Shown: positions 25,171 through 34,047 of the stretch, piece by piece | Layout of the letters: each line of letters starts with the position of its first letter | Position numbering within the stretch: the first letter of the stretch is position 1 | Assembly: GCA_016707585.1 (NCBI GenBank) | Contig: JADJHL010000012.1 | Location: 372,001 to 436,000 of the forward strand | Direction of reading: 5' to 3' | Source of the DNA: Ignavibacteriales bacterium | GTDB lineage: Bacteria > Bacteroidota > Ignavibacteria > Ignavibacteriales > Ignavibacteriaceae | Length of the DNA: 64,000 nucleotides | Program-made: the position numbers and the translations under genes | Notes under the pieces: generated by a model | The model's input: only the letters and a program-made list of their open reading frames with translations | What the model was told of the DNA's origin: nothing | Database searches by the model: none

Positions 25171-26487
25171 ATGAAATTATTACTTGCACTTCTATTTACA
25201 TTAACCGCATTTGCACAGCAAAAAACAGTTTATGTTGCTTACATAGATGGAGAAATTGATTTAGGTTTAGCTCCTTATGTTACCAGAGTTATTAATGAAG
25301 CTGAAGAAAATAATGCAGATGCAATTATTTTCAAGATCAATACATTTGGTGGCAGAGTTGATGCAGCAACTCAGATTAAAGACGCAATTTTATCAAGCAA
25401 AGTTTTAACAATAGCGTTTGTCAATAATCGTGCAATATCGGCGGGAGCGTTGATTGCGTTATCCTGCAATAAAATTGTAATGGTTCCAGGCAGTTCAATT
25501 GGTGCTGCAACTGTTGTTGATGAAACGGGGAAGAAGCAAAGCGAAAAGTACCAATCTTATATGCGATCTGAAATGAGATCAACTGCTGAACGTAATGGCA
25601 GAAGGACTGATATTGCTGAAGGAATGGTTGATGAAAGAATTATTGTTGCTGGTTTAGATGATAGTACAAAACTCATCACATTAACATCTGAAGAAGCACT
25701 AAAATATAAAATTGCTGATACAGTTATAACAGATTTTAAGGATTTGCTTGCTGCATACAATCTTAAAAATGCAGAAGAAGTTCAATTAACTTCAAATTGG
25801 GCAGAAGCAGTTGTAAGATTTTTAAACAATCCAATTGTTTCATCCATATTAATTATGATTGGTTTTTTTGGTTTGATGGCTGAAATTAAATCTCCGGGTT
25901 GGGGAGTTGCTGGAACAGCTGCGTTGATTTCTTTGTCATTATTTTTTGGTTCATCATACATTCTTCAACTTGCATCGATATTAGAAATCTTGCTATTTGT
26001 TTTTGGATTAGGATTACTGCTTGCAGAGATATTTATTATTCCGGGATTTGGAATCGCCGGTATTTCAGGAATCATTTTAATTTTTGCTTCAATCTTTTTA
26101 GCCTTACTTGGTAGCAAACCATTTATAGATATGGAGAGAGTGTCTATTTCCATCATTCAGCTTTCAGGTGCAATGCTTTTTGCTTTAGTTGGAATGTTTT
26201 TTCTTGTGAAATATTTACCAAAATCTACTGCATTTAATAAACTTGTTCTTTCAGAATCTGAACATGCTGAAAAAGGATTTGTGTCTTATCCTAGCGATAA
26301 AGATTTAGTTGGAAAAGAAGGAATTGCATTTACAACTTTACGTCCAGGCGGAACAGCAGAGATAAATGGGAGAAGAATTGATGTTGTAGCAGAATCAGAA
26401 TTTATAACACAAGGAACAAAAATTAAAGTTGTAAGAGTTGAAGGAATTAAGGTTGTTGTTACCGGAGTTAAAGAAAATAGATATTAA
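25171..26487 (+). CDS. NfeD-family membrane serine protease
   Basis: 438 aa. Signal peptide (LLLALLFTLTAFAQ) leads to a ClpP-like protease domain (residues ~20-210) with KINTFGGRVDAATQIK, the catalytic-serine region NNRAISAGALIALS and GSSIGAATVV; the Lys partner is expected in the helix after KYQSYMRSEMR. Four to five membrane helices follow (~225-345), then a C-terminal OB-fold NfeD domain (LVGKEGIAFTTLRPGGTAEI and VVAESEFI). This long type (ClpP + TM + NfeD) cleaves membrane-associated substrates such as stomatin-like proteins in relatives. No stomatin gene lies next to it. It ends at a strong terminator. Confidence 0.88.
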   Translation: MKLLLALLFTLTAFAQQKTVYVAYIDGEIDLGLAPYVTRVINEAEENNADAIIFKINTFGGRVDAATQIKDAILSSKVLTIAFVNNRAISAGALIALSCNKIVMVPGSSIGAATVVDETGKKQSEKYQSYMRSEMRSTAERNGRRTDIAEGMVDERIIVAGLDDSTKLITLTSEEALKYKIADTVITDFKDLLAAYNLKNAEEVQLTSNWAEAVVRFLNNPIVSSILIMIGFFGLMAEIKSPGWGVAGTAALISLSLFFGSSYILQLASILEILLFVFGLGLLLAEIFIIPGFGIAGISGIILIFASIFLALLGSKPFIDMERVSISIIQLSGAMLFALVGMFFLVKYLPKSTAFNKLVLSESEHAEKGFVSYPSDKDLVGKEGIAFTTLRPGGTAEINGRRIDVVAESEFITQGTKIKVVRVEGIKVVVTGVKENRY

Positions 26488-26508
26488 TAGAGAGTTAAAT
26501 CAGAATTT

Positions 26509-26537
26509 AAAAGCCGGCTTAAAACCGGCTTTTTTTT
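26509..26537 (+). terminator. Rho-independent terminator after the NfeD gene
   Basis: Stem AAAAGCCGG with CCGGCTTTT (9 bp, loop CTTAAAA) followed by an uninterrupted T run to 26537. It lies between two convergent genes; on the other strand the run after the stem is only TTTTAAATT, so termination should be weaker in that direction. Confidence 0.92.
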
Positions 26538-26545
26538 GATCTGTG

Positions 26546-27601
26546 TTATTTAAGCAACTCTAAAATGTTTGTATTGTTAACAATATCTTTTCTTTTACCT
26601 TTTTGTTTTCCCTGCGGAGTGTTTGCTTCCATTGAGTAAGAAATTTCTAACTTTGTTTTTGTACGTGATTTTATTTGGTATCCTTTGTCAACATCAAAAT
26701 AAAATTTTCCTTCCGCTGTAGATATTGGTTTTTGGAAGGAATATGAAATTCCGCCTTGATTAACTTTTGATTGTCCTGAATAGTTGAAAACAATGCCTGC
26801 ATCAACAACTGCAATTCTATTATCATCAAGTTTTTCGACACTGCTAACTTTATAAGTATTAACATAGTTTATTTGATACACCATAAACGGAATTGGTGGT
26901 TGTTTAGTTTCCCAAGTTGAATCCTTATAAACTTCTCGTTCAGGAACCTTTCTGACAATCTGTGTAACTAAAGGTTGAAGCACACCAGAAATTAAATCTT
27001 GCTTAACCAAATTTTTATCGTTTGCAGAAATTGTATCAGCCACACCTTTTATTTCTAGAAATTTGTTAGAAATTTTATCAGCCTTATATATTTCTAATAC
27101 TTCACCCTTTTTGTTAAACCTGATACTAAAAGGATTATTTTGAAGTGCATGAAACTCTGCAAACTGTTTAATCTTTGATGTATCAGAGTCTTTTCCCGCT
27201 TCAAAAGAAAATGTTTGTCCATTTGCACTTGCATCAAGTTTTAATGAGTTTATTTTAATATCTGCTTCAGTATTACCATCCTCATCAATATCTTTTACGA
27301 TAAGATCAAGAAGATAAACTATTTTTTGATTTACACCTGAAGAAACAGTTGTATCAATTGTAATAGTTTGATTATTATTTGAAATTGTTGTTAGTCGGTA
27401 AGAAAGCACATCACCTTTCTTTAATTTATATTCCATCGCGAATGGTTTCCCAGAATTATCAATTCCCTCTGTCTTTAAATCAGTAGAATCAAAAGAATAT
27501 TTTTCTTTGTCTGATAATATTTTCTGCGGCTCATTACTCTTTTCACCACAGCCAATTAATAATACAGTAATTAATACAAGCACTAAAAGATGTTTTAACA
27601 T
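26546..27601 (-). CDS. DUF6263-like lipoprotein
   Basis: 351 aa. Signal peptide with lipobox (VLLIGC, Cys18). The mature protein has long beta-rich repeats: FAMEYKLKKGDVLSYRLTTI, NPFSIRFNKKGEVLEIYKA, the region LVTQIVRKVPEREVYKDSTWE and a final YFDVDKGYQIKSRTKTKLEISYS. This layout is like the DUF6263 family of lipid-anchored beta-sandwich proteins of unknown function. Starts 9 bp after the NamZ-like gene on the minus strand, so the two are probably co-transcribed and both periplasmic. Confidence 0.65.
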   Translation of the reverse strand: MLKHLLVLVLITVLLIGCGEKSNEPQKILSDKEKYSFDSTDLKTEGIDNSGKPFAMEYKLKKGDVLSYRLTTISNNNQTITIDTTVSSGVNQKIVYLLDLIVKDIDEDGNTEADIKINSLKLDASANGQTFSFEAGKDSDTSKIKQFAEFHALQNNPFSIRFNKKGEVLEIYKADKISNKFLEIKGVADTISANDKNLVKQDLISGVLQPLVTQIVRKVPEREVYKDSTWETKQPPIPFMVYQINYVNTYKVSSVEKLDDNRIAVVDAGIVFNYSGQSKVNQGGISYSFQKPISTAEGKFYFDVDKGYQIKSRTKTKLEISYSMEANTPQGKQKGKRKDIVNNTNILELLK

Positions 27602-27610
27602 TTTTTCCTC

Positions 27611-28846
27611 TTAATAAAGTAAATATTGATTTCTTTTTTTATTAAACTTTAACAATTCTTTTTGCCAGCCGGCAAAAATTTCTTCTGGTTCAATTTTATT
27701 TTTTATTTGATTTCTTAATTCATAAGATCCCGCAAGTTTATCAAATGAATCATTAAACTTAATTTTGTTGCGATATAATTTATGTAAAACAAACAAGAGT
27801 TTTACTCCGAATTTTACAGGCTCAAATTTAACTGGATCAATAATTTTTATTTTTATTCCAGCGCACTTTTTACTTTCAAATTTAGGGTTAGTTGCCATTC
27901 CATCGATATTTTCAGGGATGAATGCAACAGGGTTTAGTTCAATACCATCAATCTTCAGTAATTTCAATTTAGCTATTACTTCATCGGATTTTAAAAAAGG
28001 TGCTCCAAATTGTAGAAATGGATATTGTGTTCCGCGCCCTTCAGATAGATTTGTTCCTTCTATCAAACAAGTTCCAGGATAAACTAAAGCCGTTTCTAGC
28101 GAATTAATATTTGGTGATGGAGAATTCCAATTTGAATAAAATTGATTTGGGATTTCTCTTTTCCAGTTTTTACACTGAATAACATTTAGTGAAACATTTT
28201 TCCAGGTTGATATTATTTTTTCGCCAATAAAATATTTTGCAAGTTCACCGATTGTCATTCCGTGCGTAATTGGAATTTCAGCAATCCCCACAAATGATTT
28301 GTAATTAGGATCCAGAACTGGTCCATCAACATAGTTACCACCAATAGGATTCGGATGATCAAGAATAATTACCGGAATATTATTTTCTCCGGCAGCTTCC
28401 AACACATAATACATAGTTGATATGTATGTGTAAAATCTTGCCCCAACATCCTGTATATCAAAAATCAAAACATCAATATCTTTAAGATTTTCTTTTGATG
28501 GTTTTCTATCTTTGCCGTAAAGTGAAATGATTGGAACTTTTTTGTAAAGATTTTTTTTGTAATCAATGAGTTCACCGGCTTCAGCACTGCCTTTAAAACC
28601 ATGTTCCGGTGTAAAGATTGCTTTTACGGAAACATTTTTTTGATTAAGTAAAGCATCAACTAAATGAGTACCATCTGAAAGTAGGGAAGTATGATTACAA
28701 ACCACTCCAATTTTTTTTCCGGAAATAAGATTCAGATTTTCAGAAAAAAGTAAATCTGCTCCATTAATTATTTGAGCATTCAACTTTAAAGAAAAAAGAA
28801 AAACAAAAAGAATAATTAAATGTTTGTACAAAAATTTCTTTTCCAT
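27611..28846 (-). CDS. NamZ-like exo-beta-N-acetylmuramidase (DUF1343)
   Basis: 411 aa with a cleavable signal peptide (FVFLFSLKLNAQ). Family motifs: GKKIGVVCNHTSLL, IFTPEHGFKGSAEAGE, DVLIFDIQDVGARFYTYIST, ILDHPNPIGG and GMTIGELAKYF, with the C-terminal domain ending in GWQKELLKFNKKR. The family includes the B. subtilis enzyme NamZ, which removes terminal MurNAc from peptidoglycan fragments. A periplasmic role in wall turnover or recycling is therefore likely. Just upstream (28884-28950) is a double palindromic repeat. Confidence 0.88.
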   Translation of the reverse strand: MEKKFLYKHLIILFVFLFSLKLNAQIINGADLLFSENLNLISGKKIGVVCNHTSLLSDGTHLVDALLNQKNVSVKAIFTPEHGFKGSAEAGELIDYKKNLYKKVPIISLYGKDRKPSKENLKDIDVLIFDIQDVGARFYTYISTMYYVLEAAGENNIPVIILDHPNPIGGNYVDGPVLDPNYKSFVGIAEIPITHGMTIGELAKYFIGEKIISTWKNVSLNVIQCKNWKREIPNQFYSNWNSPSPNINSLETALVYPGTCLIEGTNLSEGRGTQYPFLQFGAPFLKSDEVIAKLKLLKIDGIELNPVAFIPENIDGMATNPKFESKKCAGIKIKIIDPVKFEPVKFGVKLLFVLHKLYRNKIKFNDSFDKLAGSYELRNQIKNKIEPEEIFAGWQKELLKFNKKRNQYLLY

Positions 28847-28883
28847 TTTATTTCTTTCCTTAATTCGAAGTATCTTTTATTCT

Positions 28884-28950
28884 GTCATTCCCGTGAAAAC
28901 GGGAATCCAGAAATTCTAAAAAAATAGATTCCCACTTTCGTGGGAATGAC
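28884..28950. repeat. Pair of inverted GTCATTCCC palindromes
   Basis: Two hairpins face each other. The first is ATTCCCGT-GAAA-ACGGGAAT (28887-28906), flanked on the left by GTC; the second is ATTCCCAC-TTTC-GTGGGAAT (28928-28947), flanked on the right by GAC. The outer ends form GTCATTCCC...GGGAATGAC, so the whole 67 bp is itself an imperfect inverted repeat. Such units are common small intergenic repeats in bacterial genomes. It lies between ndk and the NamZ-like gene. Confidence 0.85.
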
Positions 28951-29003
28951 AAATACGTTCTATATAGATTTTATAAAATTTACAATTGCAAACTGAATCT
29001 GAG

Positions 29004-29435
29004 TTAAGCTGGATAATTTTCAATCAACTCTTTGCTTCCAAAAAAGAAAGCGATTTCTTTCGCAGCGTTTTCGTCTGAATCTGAACCATGAACAGCATTG
29101 TATTGAACACTTTTAGCATAAAGTTTTCTAACTGTACCTTCTGCAGCATTTGCAGGATTAGTTGCGCCAATAAGCTTTCTATAATCTTCTACAGCATTTT
29201 CTTTTTCAAGTGCAATTGGTACACAAGGTCCGGATGTCATATATTCAACTAATTCACCATAAAAAGGTTTTTCTTTATGAATTTCATAAAATGCTTTTGC
29301 TGCATCTTCTGAAAGTTTGATCATCTTTAATGCTTTAACTTTAAATCCAGCTTTGCATATCATAGATATTATCTCACCAACGTGATTATCATTTACAGCA
29401 TCTGGTTTTATTATTGCTAATGTTTTGTTACTCAA
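29004..29435 (-). CDS. ndk: Nucleoside diphosphate kinase
   Basis: 143 aa, standard length. Transfers the gamma phosphate from ATP to nucleoside diphosphates through a phosphohistidine. Motifs: TLAIIKPDAV at the N terminus, the central MTSGPCVPIALE, RKLIGATNP, GTVRKLYA and the active-site NAVHGSDS with its His. TTG start at 29435, with AGGAG ten bases upstream. It follows sucD by 9 bp on the minus strand, so the succinyl-CoA synthetase alpha subunit, which produces a nucleoside triphosphate, and the kinase that redistributes it seem co-expressed. Confidence 0.97.
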   Translation of the reverse strand: MSNKTLAIIKPDAVNDNHVGEIISMICKAGFKVKALKMIKLSEDAAKAFYEIHKEKPFYGELVEYMTSGPCVPIALEKENAVEDYRKLIGATNPANAAEGTVRKLYAKSVQYNAVHGSDSDENAAKEIAFFFGSKELIENYPA

Positions 29436-29444
29436 GTAGAACTC

Positions 29445-30491
29445 CTATTTCTTTTTACTTTTTTTCTTGTCTGATTTTTTATTTTTCTTTTTCGATTTGT
29501 CTTCTTTTTTCTTCTCAACCTTTTTTGTTGCCTTAGTTTTTGCCACTTTAACTGGTTTTACAGTTTTAACAACTTTCTTTACAGGTGAAGCTTTTTTAAC
29601 AACAGTTTTTTTAGCTTTCAACTTTTCGATAGCTTTTAACATTGTAACACCAATTTCTGCGGGACTTTCAACAACATGAATTCCTGCTTTTTTCATTGCT
29701 TCCATTTTTTCTGCAGCAGTTCCTTTTCCGCCGGAAATAATTGCACCTGCATGACCCATTCTTCTTCCTGGAGGTGCAGTTCTTCCAGCAATAAATCCAA
29801 CCACAGGTTTCTTAACATTCTTCTTAATAAAATCGGCAGCTTCTTCTTCAGCACTTCCGCCGATTTCACCTATCATAACAATTCCATCAGTGTCTTTATC
29901 ATCATTAAACATTTTTATGATATCGATAAATCTTGAGCCGATTATTGGATCGCCGCCAATACCAACACAAGTTGATTGACCAAGTTTAACATCGGATAAT
30001 TGTTTTACAGCTTCGTATGTTAATGTACCGGAGCGGGAGACAACACCAATTTTTCCTTTGTTGTGAATGAAGCCAGGCATAATTCCAACTTTAGCAATTC
30101 CAGGAGAGATTACACCTGGACAATTTGGACCAACTAAAACAATTTCTTTTCCTTTAATGGAATTATAAACTTTCAACATATCATTGGTTGGAATTCCTTC
30201 AGTGATACAAATGATATATTTTATTCCTGCATTAGCAGCTTCTAAAATTGCATCGGCAGCAAATGCTGGTGGAACAAAAATTACTGATGAATTTGCTTTC
30301 TGAACTTTTACAGCTTCAGCAACTGTATTAAAAACAGGAACTCCTTGAAAATCTGTTCCGCCTTTGCCGGGAGTTACACCAGCAACAACTTTGGTTCCGT
30401 ATTCAAGCATTTGAGTTGTGTGGAATGATCCTTCACTGCCGGTAATTCCCTGAACAACAAGGCGAGTGTTTTTATCGATTATGATAGCCAT
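29445..30491 (-). CDS. sucD: Succinate-CoA ligase alpha subunit with lysine-rich tail
   Basis: 348 aa; the first ~293 residues are an ordinary SucD: CoA-binding domain (LVVQGITGSEGSFHTTQMLE), LVGPNCPGVISPG, SRSGTLTYEAV and the phosphohistidine loop AGRTAPPGRRMGHAGAI. SucD normally ends at ~290 aa. Here ~55 extra residues follow, almost only Lys, Val, Ala, Thr, Pro, Ser, with motifs like PVKKVVKT and KKKEDKSKKK, resembling histone-H1 or AlgP-like basic tails. The beta subunit SucC is not adjacent. RBS AAGGAT lies 7 nt upstream, and a TAnnTTTG-like element sits on the minus strand at 30524-30531. Confidence 0.93.
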   Translation of the reverse strand: MAIIIDKNTRLVVQGITGSEGSFHTTQMLEYGTKVVAGVTPGKGGTDFQGVPVFNTVAEAVKVQKANSSVIFVPPAFAADAILEAANAGIKYIICITEGIPTNDMLKVYNSIKGKEIVLVGPNCPGVISPGIAKVGIMPGFIHNKGKIGVVSRSGTLTYEAVKQLSDVKLGQSTCVGIGGDPIIGSRFIDIIKMFNDDKDTDGIVMIGEIGGSAEEEAADFIKKNVKKPVVGFIAGRTAPPGRRMGHAGAIISGGKGTAAEKMEAMKKAGIHVVESPAEIGVTMLKAIEKLKAKKTVVKKASPVKKVVKTVKPVKVAKTKATKKVEKKKEDKSKKKNKKSDKKKSKKK

Positions 30492-30638
30492 AAATAATCC
30501 TTTTCTAAATTAAATTTTGTGAACAAAAATAAGGAAATTATTGGGAAGTTTGAACTTAGTAGTTAAACCAAATGATAAATTTATAAGGATGGTTCGGTAT
30601 ACAGAATATTTTAACAATTACTCAAATAATAAATATAC

Positions 30639-30672
30639 TTGTTTTAACGAAGAAACATTCTCTGTAATTTTG
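30639..30672 (+). promoter_or_regulatory. Candidate Bacteroidota-type promoter
   Basis: TTG at 30639-30641 and TAATTTTG at 30665-30672, spaced by 23 nt, one longer than the usual 19-22. It would start transcription near 30679, 38 nt before the lipoprotein gene at 30717. Confidence 0.4.
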
Positions 30673-30716
30673 TTTTATATTTTTCTAGAAATTAAAGTAA
30701 TAGGACACAATTACAA

Positions 30717-32000
30717 ATGGTCAAAATATTGTTAAACATTCTTTTATTACTTTTTATTATTTCATGTAGCAATTCTAAGATTCAATTAGAAGTAGCCGAC
30801 CTCAGCAGCACAAATGTTTGTGTATCTATCATGTTACAAAATTTTATACAAACGGATTCTATGTTTGTGGAAATTAATAAATCTAAAATAGAAAAATTTA
30901 TTCTAGATAATCAATTAACAACTATTTGTATAGATTCTTTATTGCCCAATACAAAATACAATTTTGATTTTTATTCAAGCCAAGATTCCAAACTTCTAGG
31001 CTCAACAATGATTCATACTCAAGATACAACAAGCCATAATTTTAATTGGAAGATTTTTGAATTTGGCGATCATGCTAATAGTGGACTCTATGATGTTTCA
31101 ATAATTGATTCTGATAATATTTGGGCTGTTGGTGAATTCTACCTAAATGATAGGGAAGGTAAACCTAACAAAGAATGTTATAATATAGCATTTTGGAATG
31201 GTGATGAATGGAAATATTTTAGACAGAATTTTGGTAAGCATGATCAACTAAATTATCCACTCAAATCTGTTTTTGCTTTTGAAAATAAAGATGTATGGTT
31301 TTGTGGTAATGAAGTTATCCATTGGAATGGGAAAATTTTTGAAAACATTCCAATAGAGGATATATATTATAACCGTGTTGAACTGAATAAAATTTGGGGA
31401 AAGAACAGTAATGACCTATATATTGTTGGTGATGAGGGAACTATTTTGCATTATGGTGGAAAAACTGAAGGTTGGACAAGAATTGGTTGTGACAAAGCTT
31501 TTTTATTAAATAATGTAACCGGTAATAGTAACACAGATGAAGTTTTTGTAAGCGGTTACACCACAAAGAAAAGCAGTTCAATATTTAAAATTAATAATCA
31601 AAAGCTCTCTTTATATTGGCAAGAAGGCAAACAAAATTTTCCTAAATATGGAAAATTTATTGAAAGTATTTGGTGTTACAATGACTATTTATTTATTTCA
31701 AGCAGAGGTGGCGGAATATTTAGAAAAAACTTTCGACTTGACACACCAGCACAAAATTTATTAGTAAAACATGGCATTACAAATAAAGTATTTGGATTAG
31801 ATCAGAATGATATTTTTATCGTCGGTCAAGGGCCAATGATTTGGCATTTTAATGGTGCTAAAGGGCAAAGATTATATCATAGACTAAATCAGGGTCTTTA
31901 TTCTTGTGATATAAAAAATAATTTATTTGTAGGTGTTGGTTCTCGCATCTTAAAAGATAATTATAGAAAAGCTTTTGTGATAATTGGAATTAGAAATTAA
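30717..32000 (+). CDS. Beta-propeller lipoprotein, function unknown
   Basis: 427 aa. Signal peptide with lipobox (LFIISC, Cys17). After a ~90-residue Ig-like region, residues ~105-420 look like a WD/kelch-type propeller built of blades such as YDVSIIDSDNIWAVGEF, SVFAFENKDVWFCGNE, KIWGKNSNDLYIVGDEG and GLDQNDIFIVGQG (pattern x-D-x-W/I-x-V-G). No catalytic residues are recognised. Probably outer-membrane anchored; role unknown. It stands alone with its own promoter-like region and is convergent with the GNAT gene (stop-to-stop gap of 5 bp). Confidence 0.65.
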   Translation: MVKILLNILLLLFIISCSNSKIQLEVADLSSTNVCVSIMLQNFIQTDSMFVEINKSKIEKFILDNQLTTICIDSLLPNTKYNFDFYSSQDSKLLGSTMIHTQDTTSHNFNWKIFEFGDHANSGLYDVSIIDSDNIWAVGEFYLNDREGKPNKECYNIAFWNGDEWKYFRQNFGKHDQLNYPLKSVFAFENKDVWFCGNEVIHWNGKIFENIPIEDIYYNRVELNKIWGKNSNDLYIVGDEGTILHYGGKTEGWTRIGCDKAFLLNNVTGNSNTDEVFVSGYTTKKSSSIFKINNQKLSLYWQEGKQNFPKYGKFIESIWCYNDYLFISSRGGGIFRKNFRLDTPAQNLLVKHGITNKVFGLDQNDIFIVGQGPMIWHFNGAKGQRLYHRLNQGLYSCDIKNNLFVGVGSRILKDNYRKAFVIIGIRN

Positions 32001-32005
32001 ATTGT

Positions 32006-32512
32006 TTATACAACCTTATACCCAATTAAGTGCATAACCTGAGTTGAACCCATTTGAAATGGTTCTTCTTCATCGAAAATAAAGCCAAGATTTTTATACC
32101 AATCTAAAGATTTTACATTTTGCTTCATTACACCAAGCCAGACTTTACTAAATTGTTTTTCCTTTGCGATTCTGTACGCTTCATTCAACAGTTTTTTACC
32201 AAGACCAAAACCTTGAAACTCAGGTAAAACATATAATGATGAAACAAAGAATTTTTTGTTGATATAATCTTCAAACAATTTTAACCATCCCGCAGGATCC
32301 GAATTTACATCTGCAATAATTCCTTTTGAGAAAGGATCGTTTAAGATTTCAATTAGCCTGTCTTCGCTGTAATGTTTTTCAAAGTGGGATAGAATGTCTG
32401 CTTCAGGAATAAAAGTGTAAGTGTTTTTCCAGGTTACTAATAAAATGTTTTTTACGATCGAGAAATCTTCTCTGGTCCAGTTGCGAATTGTTATTTCAGC
32501 TTGAGATTTCAT
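32006..32512 (-). CDS. GNAT-family N-acetyltransferase
   Basis: 168 aa. A standard GNAT fold: ITIRNWTREDFSIVKNI at the start, then FFVSSLYVLPEFQGFGLGKKLL, which carries the acetyl-CoA pyrophosphate loop Q-x-x-G-x-G/K, and VWLGVMKQNVKSLDWYKNLGF, the acceptor-side motif B. Acceptor unknown. Its start overlaps the 3' end of gatA by 17 bp, so it is the last gene of the gatA transcript. Confidence 0.88.
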   Translation of the reverse strand: MKSQAEITIRNWTREDFSIVKNILLVTWKNTYTFIPEADILSHFEKHYSEDRLIEILNDPFSKGIIADVNSDPAGWLKLFEDYINKKFFVSSLYVLPEFQGFGLGKKLLNEAYRIAKEKQFSKVWLGVMKQNVKSLDWYKNLGFIFDEEEPFQMGSTQVMHLIGYKVV

Positions 32513-33923
32513 CTTGTATGTGCTTTGCTAACTGAAATATTTTTTCTTCTTCAAATTGCTGAGATAGAATTTGCAACCCTATTGGAAGATTTTCTGAATT
32601 CTTTCCGATTGGAATACTCATTCCCGGAATGCCGGCAAGGTTTGCGGATGTCGTATAGATATCACTCAAATACATTTGCAATGGATCATCAGATTTTTCA
32701 CCAATCTTAAATGCAACAGTTGGAGTAGTTGGAGTGATCAACAAATCAACTTGCTTAAAAGCATTATCAAAATCTTCTTTAATTAATCTTCTTACTTTTT
32801 GTGCCTTGCGGTAATAAGCATCATAATAACCGGAAGATAGAACGTAAGTGCCGAGCATAATTCTTCGTTTTACTTCTGTGCCGAAACCTTGTGTGCGGGA
32901 GTTTAAATACATCTCCTTAAGATTTTTGTAATCATTTGCTCTAAAACCGTAACGTGCACCATCAAATCGAGCAAGGTTGGATGATGCTTCAGCAGTTGTT
33001 AAAATGTAATATGTCGCAATTGTGTATTCAGTTTTCGGGAGTGAAACTTCTTTAACTTCATAACCCTCTAGTTTTAGTTCATCAACAATGTTAAGGATTG
33101 CTGTTTTAATTTCTTCATCCAGTCCATCAGCAAAATATTCTTTTGGAATTCCAATTTTAAGTTTTTTGTCTTTTGATAATGATGATGAAAAATTCGGAAT
33201 TATTTTTTCGATAGATGTGGAATCATTCAAATCTTTACCCGAAATAACTTCCATAACTAAAGCCGTATCTTCAACATTTTTTGAGAATGGTCCGATTGAA
33301 TCGAAAGATGAAGCGAATGCAGTTAACCCGAAACGTGAAACTCTTCCGTAAGTTGGTTTAAGTCCAAAGATTCCACAAAATGCTGCAGGCTGACGAATTG
33401 ATCCGCCTGTATCTGTACCGAAAGAAACATCACAAAGGTTTGCTGCAACTGCAACTGCGGAACCGCCGCTTGATCCGCCGGGAACTCGCGTTTTATCAAC
33501 AGGATTTAAAACATTACCAAATGCGGAATTTTCATTTGAGGAGCCCATTGCAAATTCATCGCAATTTGTCTTGCCGATAATGATTGCATCTTCATCAATA
33601 AGTTTTTGCACTGCTGTTGCTGTGTAAAGCGAAGTAAAATTCTTTAAAATGTTTGAAGAGCAGGTGAGTGGATGATCTTTATAAGCAAGAACATCTTTAA
33701 TTGCAATTACCATTCCCGCAAGTTTACCTGCAGAATTATTTTTTATTTTCTGCTCAACTGAATCTGCTGATTGAATAGCTTCTTCATTAAACACAAAGTT
33801 GAATGCGTTAAGATCTTTTTGGTCTCCAATATTCTTTAGAAAGAACTTTACATTTTCTGTAAGACTAAGTTTGCCAGATTTTAAAAGTTCTAATTTTTCT
33901 TTGTGATTTTTGTAGAAAGTCAT
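32496..33923 (-). CDS. gatA: Aspartyl/glutamyl-tRNA amidotransferase subunit A
   Basis: 475 aa. Amidase subunit of GatCAB: makes ammonia from glutamine to convert Glu-tRNA(Gln) and/or Asp-tRNA(Asn). The amidase signature is complete: catalytic Lys in MVIAIKDVLAY, the cis-Ser/Ser nucleophile pair in GGSSGGSAVAVAA and DVSFGTDTGGSIRQPAAF, then GLKPTYGRVSRFGL. The C terminus has GIPGMSIPIG. gatB and gatC are not adjacent. It is separated from tatA by ~124 bp that contain a palindromic repeat. Confidence 0.95.
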   Translation of the reverse strand: MTFYKNHKEKLELLKSGKLSLTENVKFFLKNIGDQKDLNAFNFVFNEEAIQSADSVEQKIKNNSAGKLAGMVIAIKDVLAYKDHPLTCSSNILKNFTSLYTATAVQKLIDEDAIIIGKTNCDEFAMGSSNENSAFGNVLNPVDKTRVPGGSSGGSAVAVAANLCDVSFGTDTGGSIRQPAAFCGIFGLKPTYGRVSRFGLTAFASSFDSIGPFSKNVEDTALVMEVISGKDLNDSTSIEKIIPNFSSSLSKDKKLKIGIPKEYFADGLDEEIKTAILNIVDELKLEGYEVKEVSLPKTEYTIATYYILTTAEASSNLARFDGARYGFRANDYKNLKEMYLNSRTQGFGTEVKRRIMLGTYVLSSGYYDAYYRKAQKVRRLIKEDFDNAFKQVDLLITPTTPTVAFKIGEKSDDPLQMYLSDIYTTSANLAGIPGMSIPIGKNSENLPIGLQILSQQFEEEKIFQLAKHIQDEISS

Positions 33924-33954
33924 TTGAAATAAAATTTATCCAATTTAAAAAATA

Positions 33955-33978
33955 GATTCCCGCCTTCGCGGGAATGAC
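33955..33978. repeat. GATTCCCGC palindrome
   Basis: ATTCCCGC-CTTC-GCGGGAAT (33956-33975) with flanking G and GAC, so the full unit reads GATTCCCGC...GCGGGAATGAC. It is the same family as the pair at 28884-28950, here as a single copy in the gap between gatA and tatA. It could act as a weak transcription terminator or attenuator for the upstream minus-strand operon. Confidence 0.85.
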
Positions 33979-34047
33979 AGTAATCGACATTTAATCTCAT
34001 AAAACAAACCGAGTTCCTTTAAGGATCTGGATTTATGATTTCAAACT

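Noticed and set aside
29467..29936. Plus-strand frames over sucD (Phe-, Ser- and Cys-rich)
   Set aside because: They are the antisense of the lysine-rich tail and of the SucD core; composition mirrors poly-Lys codons.
30541..30735. 64-aa frame upstream of the propeller lipoprotein
   Set aside because: TTG start without RBS, no recognisable domain, overlaps the candidate promoter and the next gene's start.
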